Of a stretch of DNA of 16,369 nt, positions 1 to 7,068 are shown one piece after another (position 1 is the stretch's first letter; each line of letters starts with the position of its first letter). A program made the translations under genes and the position numbers. The stretch lies in NCBI GenBank assembly GCA_045597645.1, contig JAZLKM010000070.1, positions 1 through 16,369 on the forward strand, written 5' to 3'. The DNA is from JAKSSE01 sp045597645. Its GTDB lineage: Bacteria; Bacillota; Clostridia; Lachnospirales; Lachnospiraceae. The notes under the pieces were generated by a model. That model was not told the origin of the DNA. It saw only the letters and a list, made by a program, of their open reading frames with translations, and did not search any database.

Positions 1-113
1 TTTTCGTATATTCCCTTCTCAAGAATAAAATAGTCATTCCAGAATTTCTGAAGTGTATTCTGATCAAGCTCCTCGTTATATGCGGTCGTTCTCCACTGTT
101 CAAGTAATGCCAT
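1..113 (-). CDS. Partial gene: MALLEQWR-type small protein, possibly SEC-C tailed
   Basis: The first 37 codons are present and the rest runs off the left edge. The start ATG (111-113) is preceded by AGAGGA at a 7-8 base spacing, a good ribosome binding site. The protein opens MALLEQWRTTAYNEEL and goes on with FWNDYFILEKGIYE, a soluble, helical, charged N-terminus. From memory this resembles a short conserved Lachnospiraceae protein that ends in a metal-binding SEC-C motif; that end is outside the window, so the family call is tentative and no function can be given. It is transcribed divergently from the membrane protein gene at 182, with 68 bases between the two start codons. Confidence 0.7.
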   Translation of the reverse strand, partial: MALLEQWRTTAYNEELDQNTLQKFWNDYFILEKGIYE

Positions 114-147
114 TATTAATATCCTCTTTCTTTTGTTTTAATTTATG

Positions 148-156
148 TGATATACT
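148..156 (+). promoter_or_regulatory. Extended -10 promoter for the small membrane protein gene
   Basis: TGATATACT is an extended -10 element (TG-N-TATACT). It lies 26 bases before the ATG at 182 and AAAGGA follows it at 170-175. No good -35 hexamer is seen at the right distance, as is common for extended -10 promoters. The site lies in the divergent gap shared with the gene read to the left. Confidence 0.45.
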
Positions 157-181
157 TTCGAAAAGCTCGAAAGGAATCATT

Positions 182-394
182 ATGAAGAAAATCAAGCAAA
201 TCCTTGCCATCATTACCATCGTTATACTGGTTGGTCTATACATAACCACCTTTGTTCTCGCCATCTCTGGATTTGACGGCTGGTGGAACATGTTTATGGC
301 TTCTTTGGGTGCCTCAATTATGCTCCCTGTGCTCATCTGGCTCTTTCTTAGGATGGCCGAAGTATTTAGCAAGGACAAGGACGAAGAAGTCTAA
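182..394 (+). CDS. Small two-helix membrane protein of unknown function
   Basis: The protein has 70 residues. The reading frame is open further upstream to 53, but the ATG at 182 is the real start: it has AAAGGA about 6 bases ahead of it and an extended -10 element just before, and upstream codons would overlap the divergent gene. Residues about 7-29 form one hydrophobic segment, residues about 36-58 a second, and the tail is charged (FSKDKDEEV). A basic N-terminus (MKKIKQ) suggests the N-terminus is inside, which puts the acidic tail inside too. No enzymatic motif is seen. It is the only plus-strand gene and converges with the glycosyltransferase gene. The 50 bases between them hold only a weak 5-bp inverted repeat (CGCCC/GGGCG) without a T tract, so no terminator is called. 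Confidence 0.72.
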   Translation: MKKIKQILAIITIVILVGLYITTFVLAISGFDGWWNMFMASLGASIMLPVLIWLFLRMAEVFSKDKDEEV

Positions 395-444
395 TCTCAC
401 GCCCATTTCCTGCCATTAATCGCATGTGGGGCGCAAGCACATTC

Positions 445-1503
445 TTACATTCCCACAAGCTCGAGATTCGCAAGCCTTGTGTCAATACTTTCCAAAGCTT
501 GGCTACATTCCATCTCAGCCAGCGAGTCGCATTCATTTACGGCCTGCTCCATCTTTTGCGTCAGTAGGCGCTTCAAGCCTTCCAGTGGTACCCTCGCTCC
601 GAGATTTACATCCAGCACAGGCTCCGTCTGAGAGCTGGCATTTTGATACCACATGATAGCTTCGTCTATGTCGTCACAATCCTCGAAGTAGGTTCCAAGC
701 TCGCAGCATATCTCACTGCAGGGTGTGCCACCGGCCATATCCACCAAAGCTATCTTAAAGAACTCATTCACATTGTTCTCTAATCTATAGAGCCTAGCTA
801 AGACGCAAGCTGCCTGCACTCTGGCATCGTTTTCTCCCAACTCATAATTGAATCTAAAGAAACTCTCTGCGGTCTCAATATTTTCTTTTGTCCCCACCTT
901 AAGCAATTCTCTTGCATACATATTGGTGAGTTTCGGTGACAGCGTTCCCATATTTTCCAGAGTCTTTTCAAATATTCTAAAGTCTCTGGTGCCATGGACT
1001 CCCACCGGCATATGCATTATCTCTATGTCACTGTCATATACCACAGGATCCAGCCTTACTGTCTCGTGCACGGGGTCTATCCACACAAATGGCCTAAGCC
1101 TTTTAAAAAGTTTTGGTCGCAGCTCTGTGCTTGAGTTCAGCACCGTCTCACACTCGCCAGCGGTAGTATATTGCATCTGCACTATCTCAATTTCAGGAGA
1201 TAAGCTCTGCTTCAGTTGCATGAATTTGTCTCTGTTGTAGTCATCAAGGACCTCATCCGCATCAGGCGCATATATGTAGTCCATTGTTGCCAGCGAAAAT
1301 GAATAGTTTCTGGCAGCTGCGAAATCATCCACCCACTGAAAATCGTATATTTTGTCAGTGTAGCGGGCCGCAATCTCCTTGGTATCATCAGTAGATCCCG
1401 TGTCTACTATGATGATTTCATCCATTAGCCCTTCCAAACTGTCTAGGCATCTGGCCAGAACCTTAGATTCATTTTTTACAATCATGCATAAGCTTACTGT
1501 CAT
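445..1503 (-). CDS. Family 2 glycosyltransferase with helical repeat C-terminus
   Basis: The protein has 352 residues. Residues 1-90 are a GT-A fold nucleotide-sugar transferase start: SLCMIVKNE at 4-12, IIVDTGSTDDT at 31-41 (nucleotide binding) and the metal-binding DAD at 81-83 within APDADEVL. This is the arrangement of small family 2 transferases such as SunS-type peptide glycosyltransferases and related proteins. Residues about 190-340 look like alpha-helical TPR-like repeats (YARELLKVG, ARLYRLENN, IDEAIMWYQNA), typical of this subgroup and probably used for binding partners. There is no signal peptide or membrane segment, so it should be cytoplasmic. The acceptor is unknown. The ATG is 6 bases after the purA stop with no clear Shine-Dalgarno, which suggests translational coupling. 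It is the last gene of the GGDEF-purA unit. Confidence 0.9.
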   Translation of the reverse strand: MTVSLCMIVKNESKVLARCLDSLEGLMDEIIIVDTGSTDDTKEIAARYTDKIYDFQWVDDFAAARNYSFSLATMDYIYAPDADEVLDDYNRDKFMQLKQSLSPEIEIVQMQYTTAGECETVLNSSTELRPKLFKRLRPFVWIDPVHETVRLDPVVYDSDIEIMHMPVGVHGTRDFRIFEKTLENMGTLSPKLTNMYARELLKVGTKENIETAESFFRFNYELGENDARVQAACVLARLYRLENNVNEFFKIALVDMAGGTPCSEICCELGTYFEDCDDIDEAIMWYQNASSQTEPVLDVNLGARVPLEGLKRLLTQKMEQAVNECDSLAEMECSQALESIDTRLANLELVGM

Positions 1504-1509
1504 ATCGTA

Positions 1510-2799
1510 TTACTTAAGTGCTGACTTTCTGTAGATTATGTCATCACGGCTAGGTCCGTTACTTACCATGGTGATTGGATATCCAATCTGCTCCTCAACG
1601 AACTCAATGTACTTGCGGCAATTTTCCGGAAGTTCATCGTAATTCTTGATTCCACGAATCTCGCACTTCCAGCCTGGGAGAGTCTTAAATACCGGCTTTG
1701 CCTTCTCAAGGTTAACAGTAACCGGGAAGTCTGTGGTAACCTCACCATCGATATCATAGCCTACGCATACCGGAATCTCATCTAGATATCCAAGTACATC
1801 AAGTACTGTAAATGCTACATCAGTAGTACCCTGCAGTCTGCAGCCATACTTAGATGCTACACAGTCAAACCAGCCTACACGTCTCGGACGTCCGGTAGTT
1901 GCACCGTACTCTCCGCCATCTCCACCTCTGCGGCGAAGCTCCTCTGCCTCATCTCCGAATATCTCACTGGTGAATGCGCCCGCACCTACAGCTGACGAAT
2001 ATGCCTTACATACAGTAATTACCTGCTTAATCTCATAAGGTGGAATACCTGCTCCAATTGCACCGTAAGCTGCAAGTGTTGATGAAGAGGTAACCATAGG
2101 ATAGATTCCATGGTCAGGATCCTTAAGGGTACCAAGCTGTCCCTCGAGAAGAATGGTCTTACCTTCCTTAATTGCCTTATCAAGATATGCTGATACATCA
2201 CATACGAAAGGTGCTACCATGTCTCTGTACATGTGAAGAGTATTGAGCAGCTCATCCGGATCAATTGCCGGCTTCTTGTAGAGATACTCGAAAAGTGGAT
2301 TCTTAAGGTCGCAGATTCGCTCTACCTTCTCCTTAAGTGTATCCTCATCGAAGAGCTGGCTTACCTGGAAACCAATCTTTGCATACTTATCTGAATAGAA
2401 CGGAGCTATTCCTGACTTAGTAGAGCCAAATGACTTACCGCCGAGACGCTCCTCCTCATACTGGTCTAAAAGAATGTGGTACGGCATAACAATCTGACAT
2501 CTGTCTGAAACCAGAAGCTTCGGCTTCGGAACCCCCTTTTCCACCAGTTCATTTACTTCCTTGAACAAAAGCGGAATGTTAAGTGCTACACCGTTTCCTA
2601 TAATGCTGGTTGTATGCTCATAGAACACACCGCTTGGAAGGGTATGAAGAGCAAATTTTCCGTAATTATTAACTATGGTATGTCCTGCATTAGCACCACC
2701 CTGAAAGCGAATAATTATATCCGCCTCATTCGCGAGCATGTCCGTAATCTTGCCCTTTCCTTCGTCGCCCCAGTTAGCGCCTACAACTGCCTTTACCAT
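1510..2799 (-). CDS. purA: Adenylosuccinate synthetase, divergent clostridial form
   Basis: Makes adenylosuccinate from IMP, aspartate and GTP, the first step from IMP to AMP. The 429 residues match the usual family length. Visible motifs are GDEGKGK at 11-17 (P-loop-like, with catalytic Asp12), NAGH at 37-40 (catalytic His40) and GATTGRPRRVGWFD at 299-312. Some sites differ from the E. coli enzyme: the EGAQGT loop that carries Gln224 reads EGQLGT (219-224), the GTTGRGIGP phosphate loop reads GSTKSGIAP (125-133), and the segment ARRGLR, which holds the subunit-crossing Arg143, reads AKIGFQ. I remember this variant as general in Lachnospiraceae, so it is probably a functional clade form. The start has an ideal AAGGAGG five bases ahead. 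It lies 13 bases after the diguanylate cyclase gene. Confidence 0.96.
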   Translation of the reverse strand: MVKAVVGANWGDEGKGKITDMLANEADIIIRFQGGANAGHTIVNNYGKFALHTLPSGVFYEHTTSIIGNGVALNIPLLFKEVNELVEKGVPKPKLLVSDRCQIVMPYHILLDQYEEERLGGKSFGSTKSGIAPFYSDKYAKIGFQVSQLFDEDTLKEKVERICDLKNPLFEYLYKKPAIDPDELLNTLHMYRDMVAPFVCDVSAYLDKAIKEGKTILLEGQLGTLKDPDHGIYPMVTSSSTLAAYGAIGAGIPPYEIKQVITVCKAYSSAVGAGAFTSEIFGDEAEELRRRGGDGGEYGATTGRPRRVGWFDCVASKYGCRLQGTTDVAFTVLDVLGYLDEIPVCVGYDIDGEVTTDFPVTVNLEKAKPVFKTLPGWKCEIRGIKNYDELPENCRKYIEFVEEQIGYPITMVSNGPSRDDIIYRKSALK

Positions 2800-2812
2800 C
2801 TTTGCCTCCTTT

Positions 2813-3937
2813 TTATGCTAAAGACTGACTCATTGCCTTTAGCTTACTCTTATTTTCATACATGAATGAATCCGCCTTTTTGCTACATTCATCCACATTT
2901 TTTGAACCACTAATATTCACGTAATAGCCTATTGCAAGTCCTACATGTTCCTTGTCAATAAAAGCTGATGCCGTCTGCACACACTTGTGCTGTGCTTCGT
3001 CTCTTAGCTTTTCCAAGGTCGACTCGCTGACCAGACTTGTGACTACCGCGAACTCATCTCCACCTATGCGATAAACTCGGCCATATTTTCCATATGTCTC
3101 CATGAGAATATCAGCTGCTGTAATGATATATTTGTCACCCACACCATGACCCAAATTGTCATTGACATATTTCAGATTATTTAAATCAGCCAGCAAGATA
3201 ACATACGAGCGCTTGGTATCATCCAATTCCTTACATCTAGCCGCATATGAACTTCTATTTTGCGTAAATGTCAAGGTGTCATACTTTGAACTATGCTGAG
3301 TGACAAACTCATAAAACGCCACTACCGCTCCAGCAGTAACTGTCCACATAGTCATCATAGTTGGAAAAACAATCTGTATCGCAACACCTATCATGCAGAC
3401 CACGTACAACGTAGACAGGAAATTCTTTTCCTTTTTATCGTATCTATATCTTATTTTATAGTTGGCGTATATCAAAACCCCTAGCGGATACAGCATTGCC
3501 ACAAGACTAACCCAGAACAACGGTCCTCTGGAATATACATTATCATCGCCTACCACAAAATAAAGGCCTGTCCAGATACTTGTAAATGCAGCAAGCATAT
3601 CTGCAGCAATCGGTATAACAAGCCACTTCTTGTCTCCAATATTCTCATACAAAGTCACCGCAACCATAAACGGAATTGTAGGCGCCAGTGCAAAAGTAAC
3701 TCCTGCTCCGATTTTAATTGTCCACCCACTCAGGGAATTATTCAGAGCTTCCGCCACTACCTGCAGTAGTTCCAACACAAGATATGCTATCATAGTGCAC
3801 AAAACCGTGCGCACTCTCACAAGCATACGGCTAGACAGAATGGTATTACTGAACGTGCTAACCAAAGTAATAGTTAGCAGTATCAATGATACTAATTCTA
3901 CAGCCATCTGGCTTTGCATAATCTCTATAGCTAGCAA
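2813..3937 (-). CDS. Membrane-bound GGDEF diguanylate cyclase
   Basis: Predicted to make cyclic di-GMP from two GTP at the inner face of the membrane. Numbering from the TTG at 3937, the first ~210 residues hold six or seven hydrophobic segments and the rest is a GGDEF domain. The motif RIGGDEF is intact (GGDEF at 292-296), the metal-binding Asp lies in LLADLNNLKYVND, and the domain ends in a KKADSFMYENK helix. The second acidic position of the usual DxD is Asn. The five-residue upstream RxxD inhibitory site is absent, so product inhibition through it is not expected. Start choice: the frame is open to a TTG at 3958, but the strong GGAGGG site (3944-3949) sits 6 bases before the TTG at 3937; an ATG at 3919 is too far from it. 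The first gene of a unit with purA and a glycosyltransferase. Length from this start is 374 residues. Confidence 0.88.
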   Translation of the reverse strand: MLAIEIMQSQMAVELVSLILLTITLVSTFSNTILSSRMLVRVRTVLCTMIAYLVLELLQVVAEALNNSLSGWTIKIGAGVTFALAPTIPFMVAVTLYENIGDKKWLVIPIAADMLAAFTSIWTGLYFVVGDDNVYSRGPLFWVSLVAMLYPLGVLIYANYKIRYRYDKKEKNFLSTLYVVCMIGVAIQIVFPTMMTMWTVTAGAVVAFYEFVTQHSSKYDTLTFTQNRSSYAARCKELDDTKRSYVILLADLNNLKYVNDNLGHGVGDKYIITAADILMETYGKYGRVYRIGGDEFAVVTSLVSESTLEKLRDEAQHKCVQTASAFIDKEHVGLAIGYYVNISGSKNVDECSKKADSFMYENKSKLKAMSQSLA

Positions 3938-3967
3938 GTTGCCCCCTCCATAAACCAAATACGATTC

Positions 3968-3996
3968 ATTTTAGCACAAGAGCAATAAAAAAGCAA
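3968..3996 (-). promoter_or_regulatory. Promoter of the GGDEF-purA-glycosyltransferase unit
   Basis: On the minus strand, TTGCTT (3991-3996), a 17-base spacer, then TGC-TAAAAT (-10 at 3968-3973), an extended -10 with five of six consensus bases. The -35 match is only half, but it is placed correctly. The -35 hexamer lies in the last bases of the degV terminator stem and its T tract. Transcription should begin near 3961, about 24 bases before the TTG start at 3937. Confidence 0.55.
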
Positions 3997-4031
3997 AGCC
4001 ACAGAGGTTGGGGAATTTAAGTGGCTTTGCT
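3986..4031 (-). terminator. Intrinsic terminator of degV
   Basis: AGCAAAGCCAC (3992-4002) and GTGGCTTTGCT (4021-4031) form a perfect 11-bp stem with an 18-base loop. On the minus strand the stem is followed at once by a run of T (3987-3992). It begins 10 bases after the degV stop codon. The T tract is only on the minus-strand side. Confidence 0.88.
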
Positions 4032-4040
4032 ATATTAAAA

Positions 4041-4898
4041 TTAAATATCAAGCACCTTAGATACGGTGACCGCCAAAGCTCCTGGTCCTATATGACATGA
4101 CACCGATAATGATAACGGCTCCATGTGGATAGTATAGCCCGGGAATCGTGCTTCGACCTCTGCTTTAAACTCGTTTGCAGCTTCCAAATCATAGGTGTAT
4201 GCCATTGCAATCTCACATTTTTGGCCTGCAAACCGTGTATTCATATCATGTTCTATCGCATCCATCATTATGGTCTTGGCCTGCTTTACTGTTCTAGCCT
4301 TGGCAAAGCTATCCAGCTTCTCACCTTGTATCTGAAGCACAGGCTTTAGATGAAGCAGCGTACCAAGAGCTGCTGCTGCAGGAGTAAGCCTGCCTCCCTT
4401 TTTCAGGTAATAAAGCGTATCAACCATAATATAAATTGACGCATCAAGCTTAGTATCCATGAGCTTGGCTGAAATATCCGAAGCGCTCATACCAGCATCT
4501 GCCATAGCTTTGGCGTCTCTTACTGACTGCCTGAGTGTAACGGATATTCGCTGATTATCCACCACGTGAACCTTGCCGTCGAAGTCCTCTGCTATAGTCG
4601 CTGCCGCAGCGCACGCTCCTGACAGTCCACTCGACATAGGAATATGTATTATCTCGTCATATTCCTCCAAAAGCCTCTGCCAAGTATCCATGAGCTCACC
4701 CACTACAGGCATAGATGTTTTTATATCTACATCAGCCATTAGTTTCTCATAAAACTGCTCCTGGCTTAAATCAATTTCCTCATAAAATAGCTCATCATTA
4801 ACATAGAAAGGCATGGGCAAAACATGCACTCCCATCTCCTTAGCTTCTGCCTGTGTGATACCGCTATTACTGTCTGTCAATATACCTACTTTTGCCAT
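4041..4898 (-). CDS. DegV family fatty-acid-binding protein
   Basis: The protein has 285 residues, the usual length for the family. DegV proteins bind fatty acids in the cytoplasm; FakB members hand them to the FakA kinase for phospholipid synthesis. Seen here: the N-terminal VGILTDSNSGI strand-loop (4-14), TSMP at 61-64 (the TSxPS-type ligand loop), IPMSSGLSG at 86-94, and LKKGGRLTPAAAALGTLLHLKPVL at about 165-188 (the second signature region). No FakA gene lies in the window, so a FakB role is possible but not shown. It is a single-gene unit with its own predicted promoter and terminator. Its ribosome binding site GAGGTGA is inside the 3' arm of the groEL terminator hairpin (see separate entry). 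Confidence 0.93.
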   Translation of the reverse strand: MAKVGILTDSNSGITQAEAKEMGVHVLPMPFYVNDELFYEEIDLSQEQFYEKLMADVDIKTSMPVVGELMDTWQRLLEEYDEIIHIPMSSGLSGACAAAATIAEDFDGKVHVVDNQRISVTLRQSVRDAKAMADAGMSASDISAKLMDTKLDASIYIMVDTLYYLKKGGRLTPAAAALGTLLHLKPVLQIQGEKLDSFAKARTVKQAKTIMMDAIEHDMNTRFAGQKCEIAMAYTYDLEAANEFKAEVEARFPGYTIHMEPLSLSVSCHIGPGALAVTVSKVLDI

Positions 4899-4936
4899 AA
4901 AAAAATCACCTCGTCCCTATCAACGAGGTGATTTTA
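4899..4936 (-). terminator. groESL terminator hairpin that contains the degV ribosome binding site
   Basis: AAAATCACCTCG (4902-4913, plus strand) and CGAGGTGATTTT (4924-4935) pair perfectly over 12 bp, 13 with the T-A pair 4914/4923, with an 8-base loop. On the minus strand the 3' arm is CGAGGTGATTTT followed by TTT and the ATG of degV, so the stem plus seven T is a terminator for groEL read-through. The same 3' arm contains GAGGTGA, the Shine-Dalgarno of degV, and the 5' arm contains TCACCTC, which is the 16S anti-Shine-Dalgarno sequence. A transcript with both arms should thus terminate or have the site closed. Confidence 0.8.
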
Positions 4937-4959
4937 GCATAGCAAATTATGAATGTAAA
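4931..4959 (-). promoter_or_regulatory. Predicted degV promoter overlapping the terminator
   Basis: TTTACA (minus strand, 4954-4959), a 17-base spacer, then TGC-TAAAAT (-10 at 4931-4936): five of six consensus matches in each hexamer and an extended -10. The expected start is near the G at 4924, so the RNA would omit almost all of the 5' arm of the hairpin and leave GAGGTGA unpaired. Confidence 0.65.
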
Positions 4960-5014
4960 TCTGATAGTGTAGGCCGAATCATCTAGTATTTCGTACCATA
5001 TCACTAGGCTTTTC

Positions 5015-6637
5015 TTACATCATTCCGCCCATTCCGCCACCTGCTGGCATAGCCGGTTCTGGCTCCTTGATATCAGCTACTACTGACTCTGTGGTAAGGA
5101 GAGTAGATGCAACTGAATTTGCATTCTGAAGTGCGCTTCTTGTTACCTTAACAGGATCAAGGATACCTGCCTTAACCATATCAACATACTCTTCATTATA
5201 TGCATCAAATCCAAAGCCTACGTTAGATTCCTTAACCTTGTTGATTACAACGCTACCCTCAAGTCCCGCATTATCTACGATGTAGAACAGTGGAGCCTCA
5301 AGTGCCTTAAGGATAACATTTGCTCCGGTCTTCTCATCGCCTGAAAGGCTGTCAGCAAGCTTTGCAACTTCCTTTGCAGCGTGGATATATGCTGATCCAC
5401 CACCTGAGATAATACCTTCCTCAACTGCTGCGCGAGTAGCATTGAGAGCGTCCTCCATGCGAAGCTTAGCCTCCTTCATCTCAGTCTCGGTAGCTGCGCC
5501 TACGCGGATAACTGCAACTCCACCTGCGAGCTTAGCAAGACGCTCCTGAAGCTTCTCCTTGTCGAACTCTGAAGTGGTCTCCTCAATCTGAGCTCTAATC
5601 TGTGAAATACGTGCTTCGATATCTGCCTTTGCACCCTCGCCATCAACGATAACTGTGTTTTCCTTAGCTACCTTGATTGACTTAGCACGTCCAAGCATGT
5701 CAAGAGTTGTCTCCTTGAGCTCAAGGCCAAGCTCGTCAGAGATTACCTGTCCACCGGTAAGAATTGCGATATCCTGAAGCATTGCTTTACGTCTGTCACC
5801 ATAGCCTGGTGCCTTTACAGCAACTACATTGAAGGTACCACGAAGCTTATTAACGATAAGAGTTGTAAGTGCCTCACCCTCAACATCCTCAGCAATGATA
5901 AGAAGTCTCGCACCACTCTGAACAACCTGCTCAAGAAGTGGCAGAATCTCCTGGATGTTAGAGATTTTCTTATCTGTAATAAGGATATATGGATCATCGA
6001 GAATTGCTTCCATCTTGTCCATGTCAGTTGCCATGTAAGCTGAAATATATCCACGATCGAACTGCATACCTTCTACAAGGTCCAGCTCGGTCTGCATTGT
6101 CTTTGACTCCTCAATGGTGATAACGCCATCCTTTGATACCTTATCCATAGCGTCTGCTACAAGGTTACCTACCTCATCATCGCCAGCTGAAATAGCTGCA
6201 ACACGAGCAATCTGATCCTTGCCGCTTACCTGCTGGCTCATGCCTGCAAGTGCGTTAACTGCTGCATCAGTAGCCTTCTTCATACCCTTGCGAAGTACGA
6301 TTGGATTAGCTCCTGCCGCCAGGTTTTTCATACCTTCCTTTACCATAGCCTGAGCAAGTACAGTTGCTGTAGTGGTACCATCACCAGCTACATCATTTGT
6401 CTTGGTAGCTACTTCCTTAACAAGCTGAGCGCCCATGTTCTCAAAGCGGTCCTCGAGCTCGATTTCCTTTGCGATGGTAACACCATCGTTAGTGATGAGT
6501 GGTGCACCGTACGACTTATCAAGTACAACGTTGCGTCCCTTAGGTCCAATTGTTACTCTTACGGTGTCTGCAAGCTTGTCAACACCAGCCTGAAGTGCTG
6601 CACGCGCCTCAGCTCCGTATTTAATCTCTTTTGCCAT
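5015..6637 (-). CDS. groL: 60 kDa chaperonin GroEL
   Basis: ATP-driven double-ring chaperonin that folds proteins in the cytoplasm with the GroES lid. The 540 residues match the family. Seen: the N-terminal VTIGPKGRNVVLDKSYGAPLITNDGVTIAKEIEL region, the ATP-binding loop NDVAGDGTTT at 81-90 with catalytic Asp86, the apical domain segment RGYISAYMATD, and the Gly-Met tail GGGMGGMM. A GGAGG site lies 10 bases before the ATG, 18 bases after the groES stop. Second gene of the CIRCE-controlled operon; it ends about 80 bases before the hairpin at 4902-4935. Confidence 0.99.
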   Translation of the reverse strand: MAKEIKYGAEARAALQAGVDKLADTVRVTIGPKGRNVVLDKSYGAPLITNDGVTIAKEIELEDRFENMGAQLVKEVATKTNDVAGDGTTTATVLAQAMVKEGMKNLAAGANPIVLRKGMKKATDAAVNALAGMSQQVSGKDQIARVAAISAGDDEVGNLVADAMDKVSKDGVITIEESKTMQTELDLVEGMQFDRGYISAYMATDMDKMEAILDDPYILITDKKISNIQEILPLLEQVVQSGARLLIIAEDVEGEALTTLIVNKLRGTFNVVAVKAPGYGDRRKAMLQDIAILTGGQVISDELGLELKETTLDMLGRAKSIKVAKENTVIVDGEGAKADIEARISQIRAQIEETTSEFDKEKLQERLAKLAGGVAVIRVGAATETEMKEAKLRMEDALNATRAAVEEGIISGGGSAYIHAAKEVAKLADSLSGDEKTGANVILKALEAPLFYIVDNAGLEGSVVINKVKESNVGFGFDAYNEEYVDMVKAGILDPVKVTRSALQNANSVASTLLTTESVVADIKEPEPAMPAGGGMGGMM

Positions 6638-6655
6638 TTTGAAAAATCCTCCGAA

Positions 6656-6940
6656 TTATTCTACTACTGCCAGAATATCGTTCTGACGAACAATGATGTA
6701 CTCCTCGCCATCGAGCTTAACCTCGGTGCCTGCATACTTAGAATAGATAACCTTCTGTCCTACACTAACCTGCATTACTACTTCCTTGCCATCTACTACT
6801 CCACCTGGACCTACTGCGATTACCTCAGCCTCCTGTGGCTTCTCCTGTGCGCTGCTGGTCAGGATGATTCCTGATTTAGTGGTCTCTTCTGCCTCGAGCT
6901 GCTTGAGCACAACTCTGTCTGATAACGGCTTTAACTGCAT
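6656..6940 (-). CDS. groS: 10 kDa co-chaperonin GroES
   Basis: The heptameric lid of the GroEL cage. The 94-residue protein starts MQLKPLSDRVVLKQLEAEE, contains the mobile loop TTKSGIILTSSAQEKPQ and the roof-loop region GPGGVVDGKEV, and ends VRQNDILAVVE. The frame is open ten codons further to 6970, but the ATG at 6938-6940 has AAAGGAGG seven bases ahead, and a longer form would extend into the CIRCE operator. First gene of the groESL operon. Confidence 0.98.
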   Translation of the reverse strand: MQLKPLSDRVVLKQLEAEETTKSGIILTSSAQEKPQEAEVIAVGPGGVVDGKEVVMQVSVGQKVIYSKYAGTEVKLDGEEYIIVRQNDILAVVE

Positions 6941-6963
6941 AATTATTCCTCCTTTTGTTCTTA

Positions 6964-6990
6964 TTAGCACTCGCGCTAGTTGAGTGCTAA
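6964..6990 (-). promoter_or_regulatory. CIRCE operator (HrcA binding site)
   Basis: TTAGCACTC (6964-6972), 9 bases, GAGTGCTAA (6982-6990): a perfect match to the CIRCE inverted repeat bound by the heat-shock repressor HrcA. It lies between the predicted groESL start point and the groES ribosome binding site, the classical position. hrcA itself is not in the window. Confidence 0.98.
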
Positions 6991-7002
6991 CCCTTGATTG
7001 GT

Positions 7003-7031
7003 ATATTAGTTTTTAGTGGCCGGTTTATCAA
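7003..7031 (-). promoter_or_regulatory. groESL promoter
   Basis: On the minus strand TTGATA (7026-7031), exactly 17 bases, TAATAT (7003-7008). The -35 matches five of six consensus bases, the -10 four of six. Transcription should start near 6996, immediately before CIRCE. The -35 begins only 7 bases after the T tract of the terminator at 7038-7068. Confidence 0.75.
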
Positions 7032-7037
7032 CCTTAT

Positions 7038-7068
7038 AAAAAAGCGAGAAATCTCTCATTTTCTCGCT
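7038..7068 (-). terminator. Intrinsic terminator of the topoisomerase-kinase-hydrolase run
   Basis: AGCGAGAAA (7043-7051) and TTTCTCGCT (7060-7068) form a perfect 9-bp stem with an 8-base loop. On the minus strand six T (7038-7043, the first of them paired at the foot of the stem) close it. It begins 65 bases after the hydrolase stop codon. A second 10-bp pairing is possible between 7039-7048 (AAAAAGCGAG) and 7073-7082 (CTCGCTTTTT); it uses the T tract itself and excludes the first hairpin. Confidence 0.8.

Noticed and set aside
53..181. Long N-terminal extension of the small membrane protein
   Set aside because: It would overlap the divergent gene and its promoter. The ATG at 182 has the ribosome binding site.
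395..444. Possible bidirectional terminator between the converging genes at 394 and 445
   Set aside because: Only a 5-bp CGCCC/GGGCG pairing with a 24-base loop and no T tract on either side.
3938..3958. Upstream TTG start for the GGDEF protein at 3958
   Set aside because: It would place the strong GGAGGG site inside the coding region, with no ribosome binding site before it. The TTG at 3937 is spaced correctly.
6941..6970. Ten-codon N-terminal extension of GroES
   Set aside because: It would run over the ideal AAAGGAGG site and reach into CIRCE. GroES proteins normally start MxLKPLxDRV as here.
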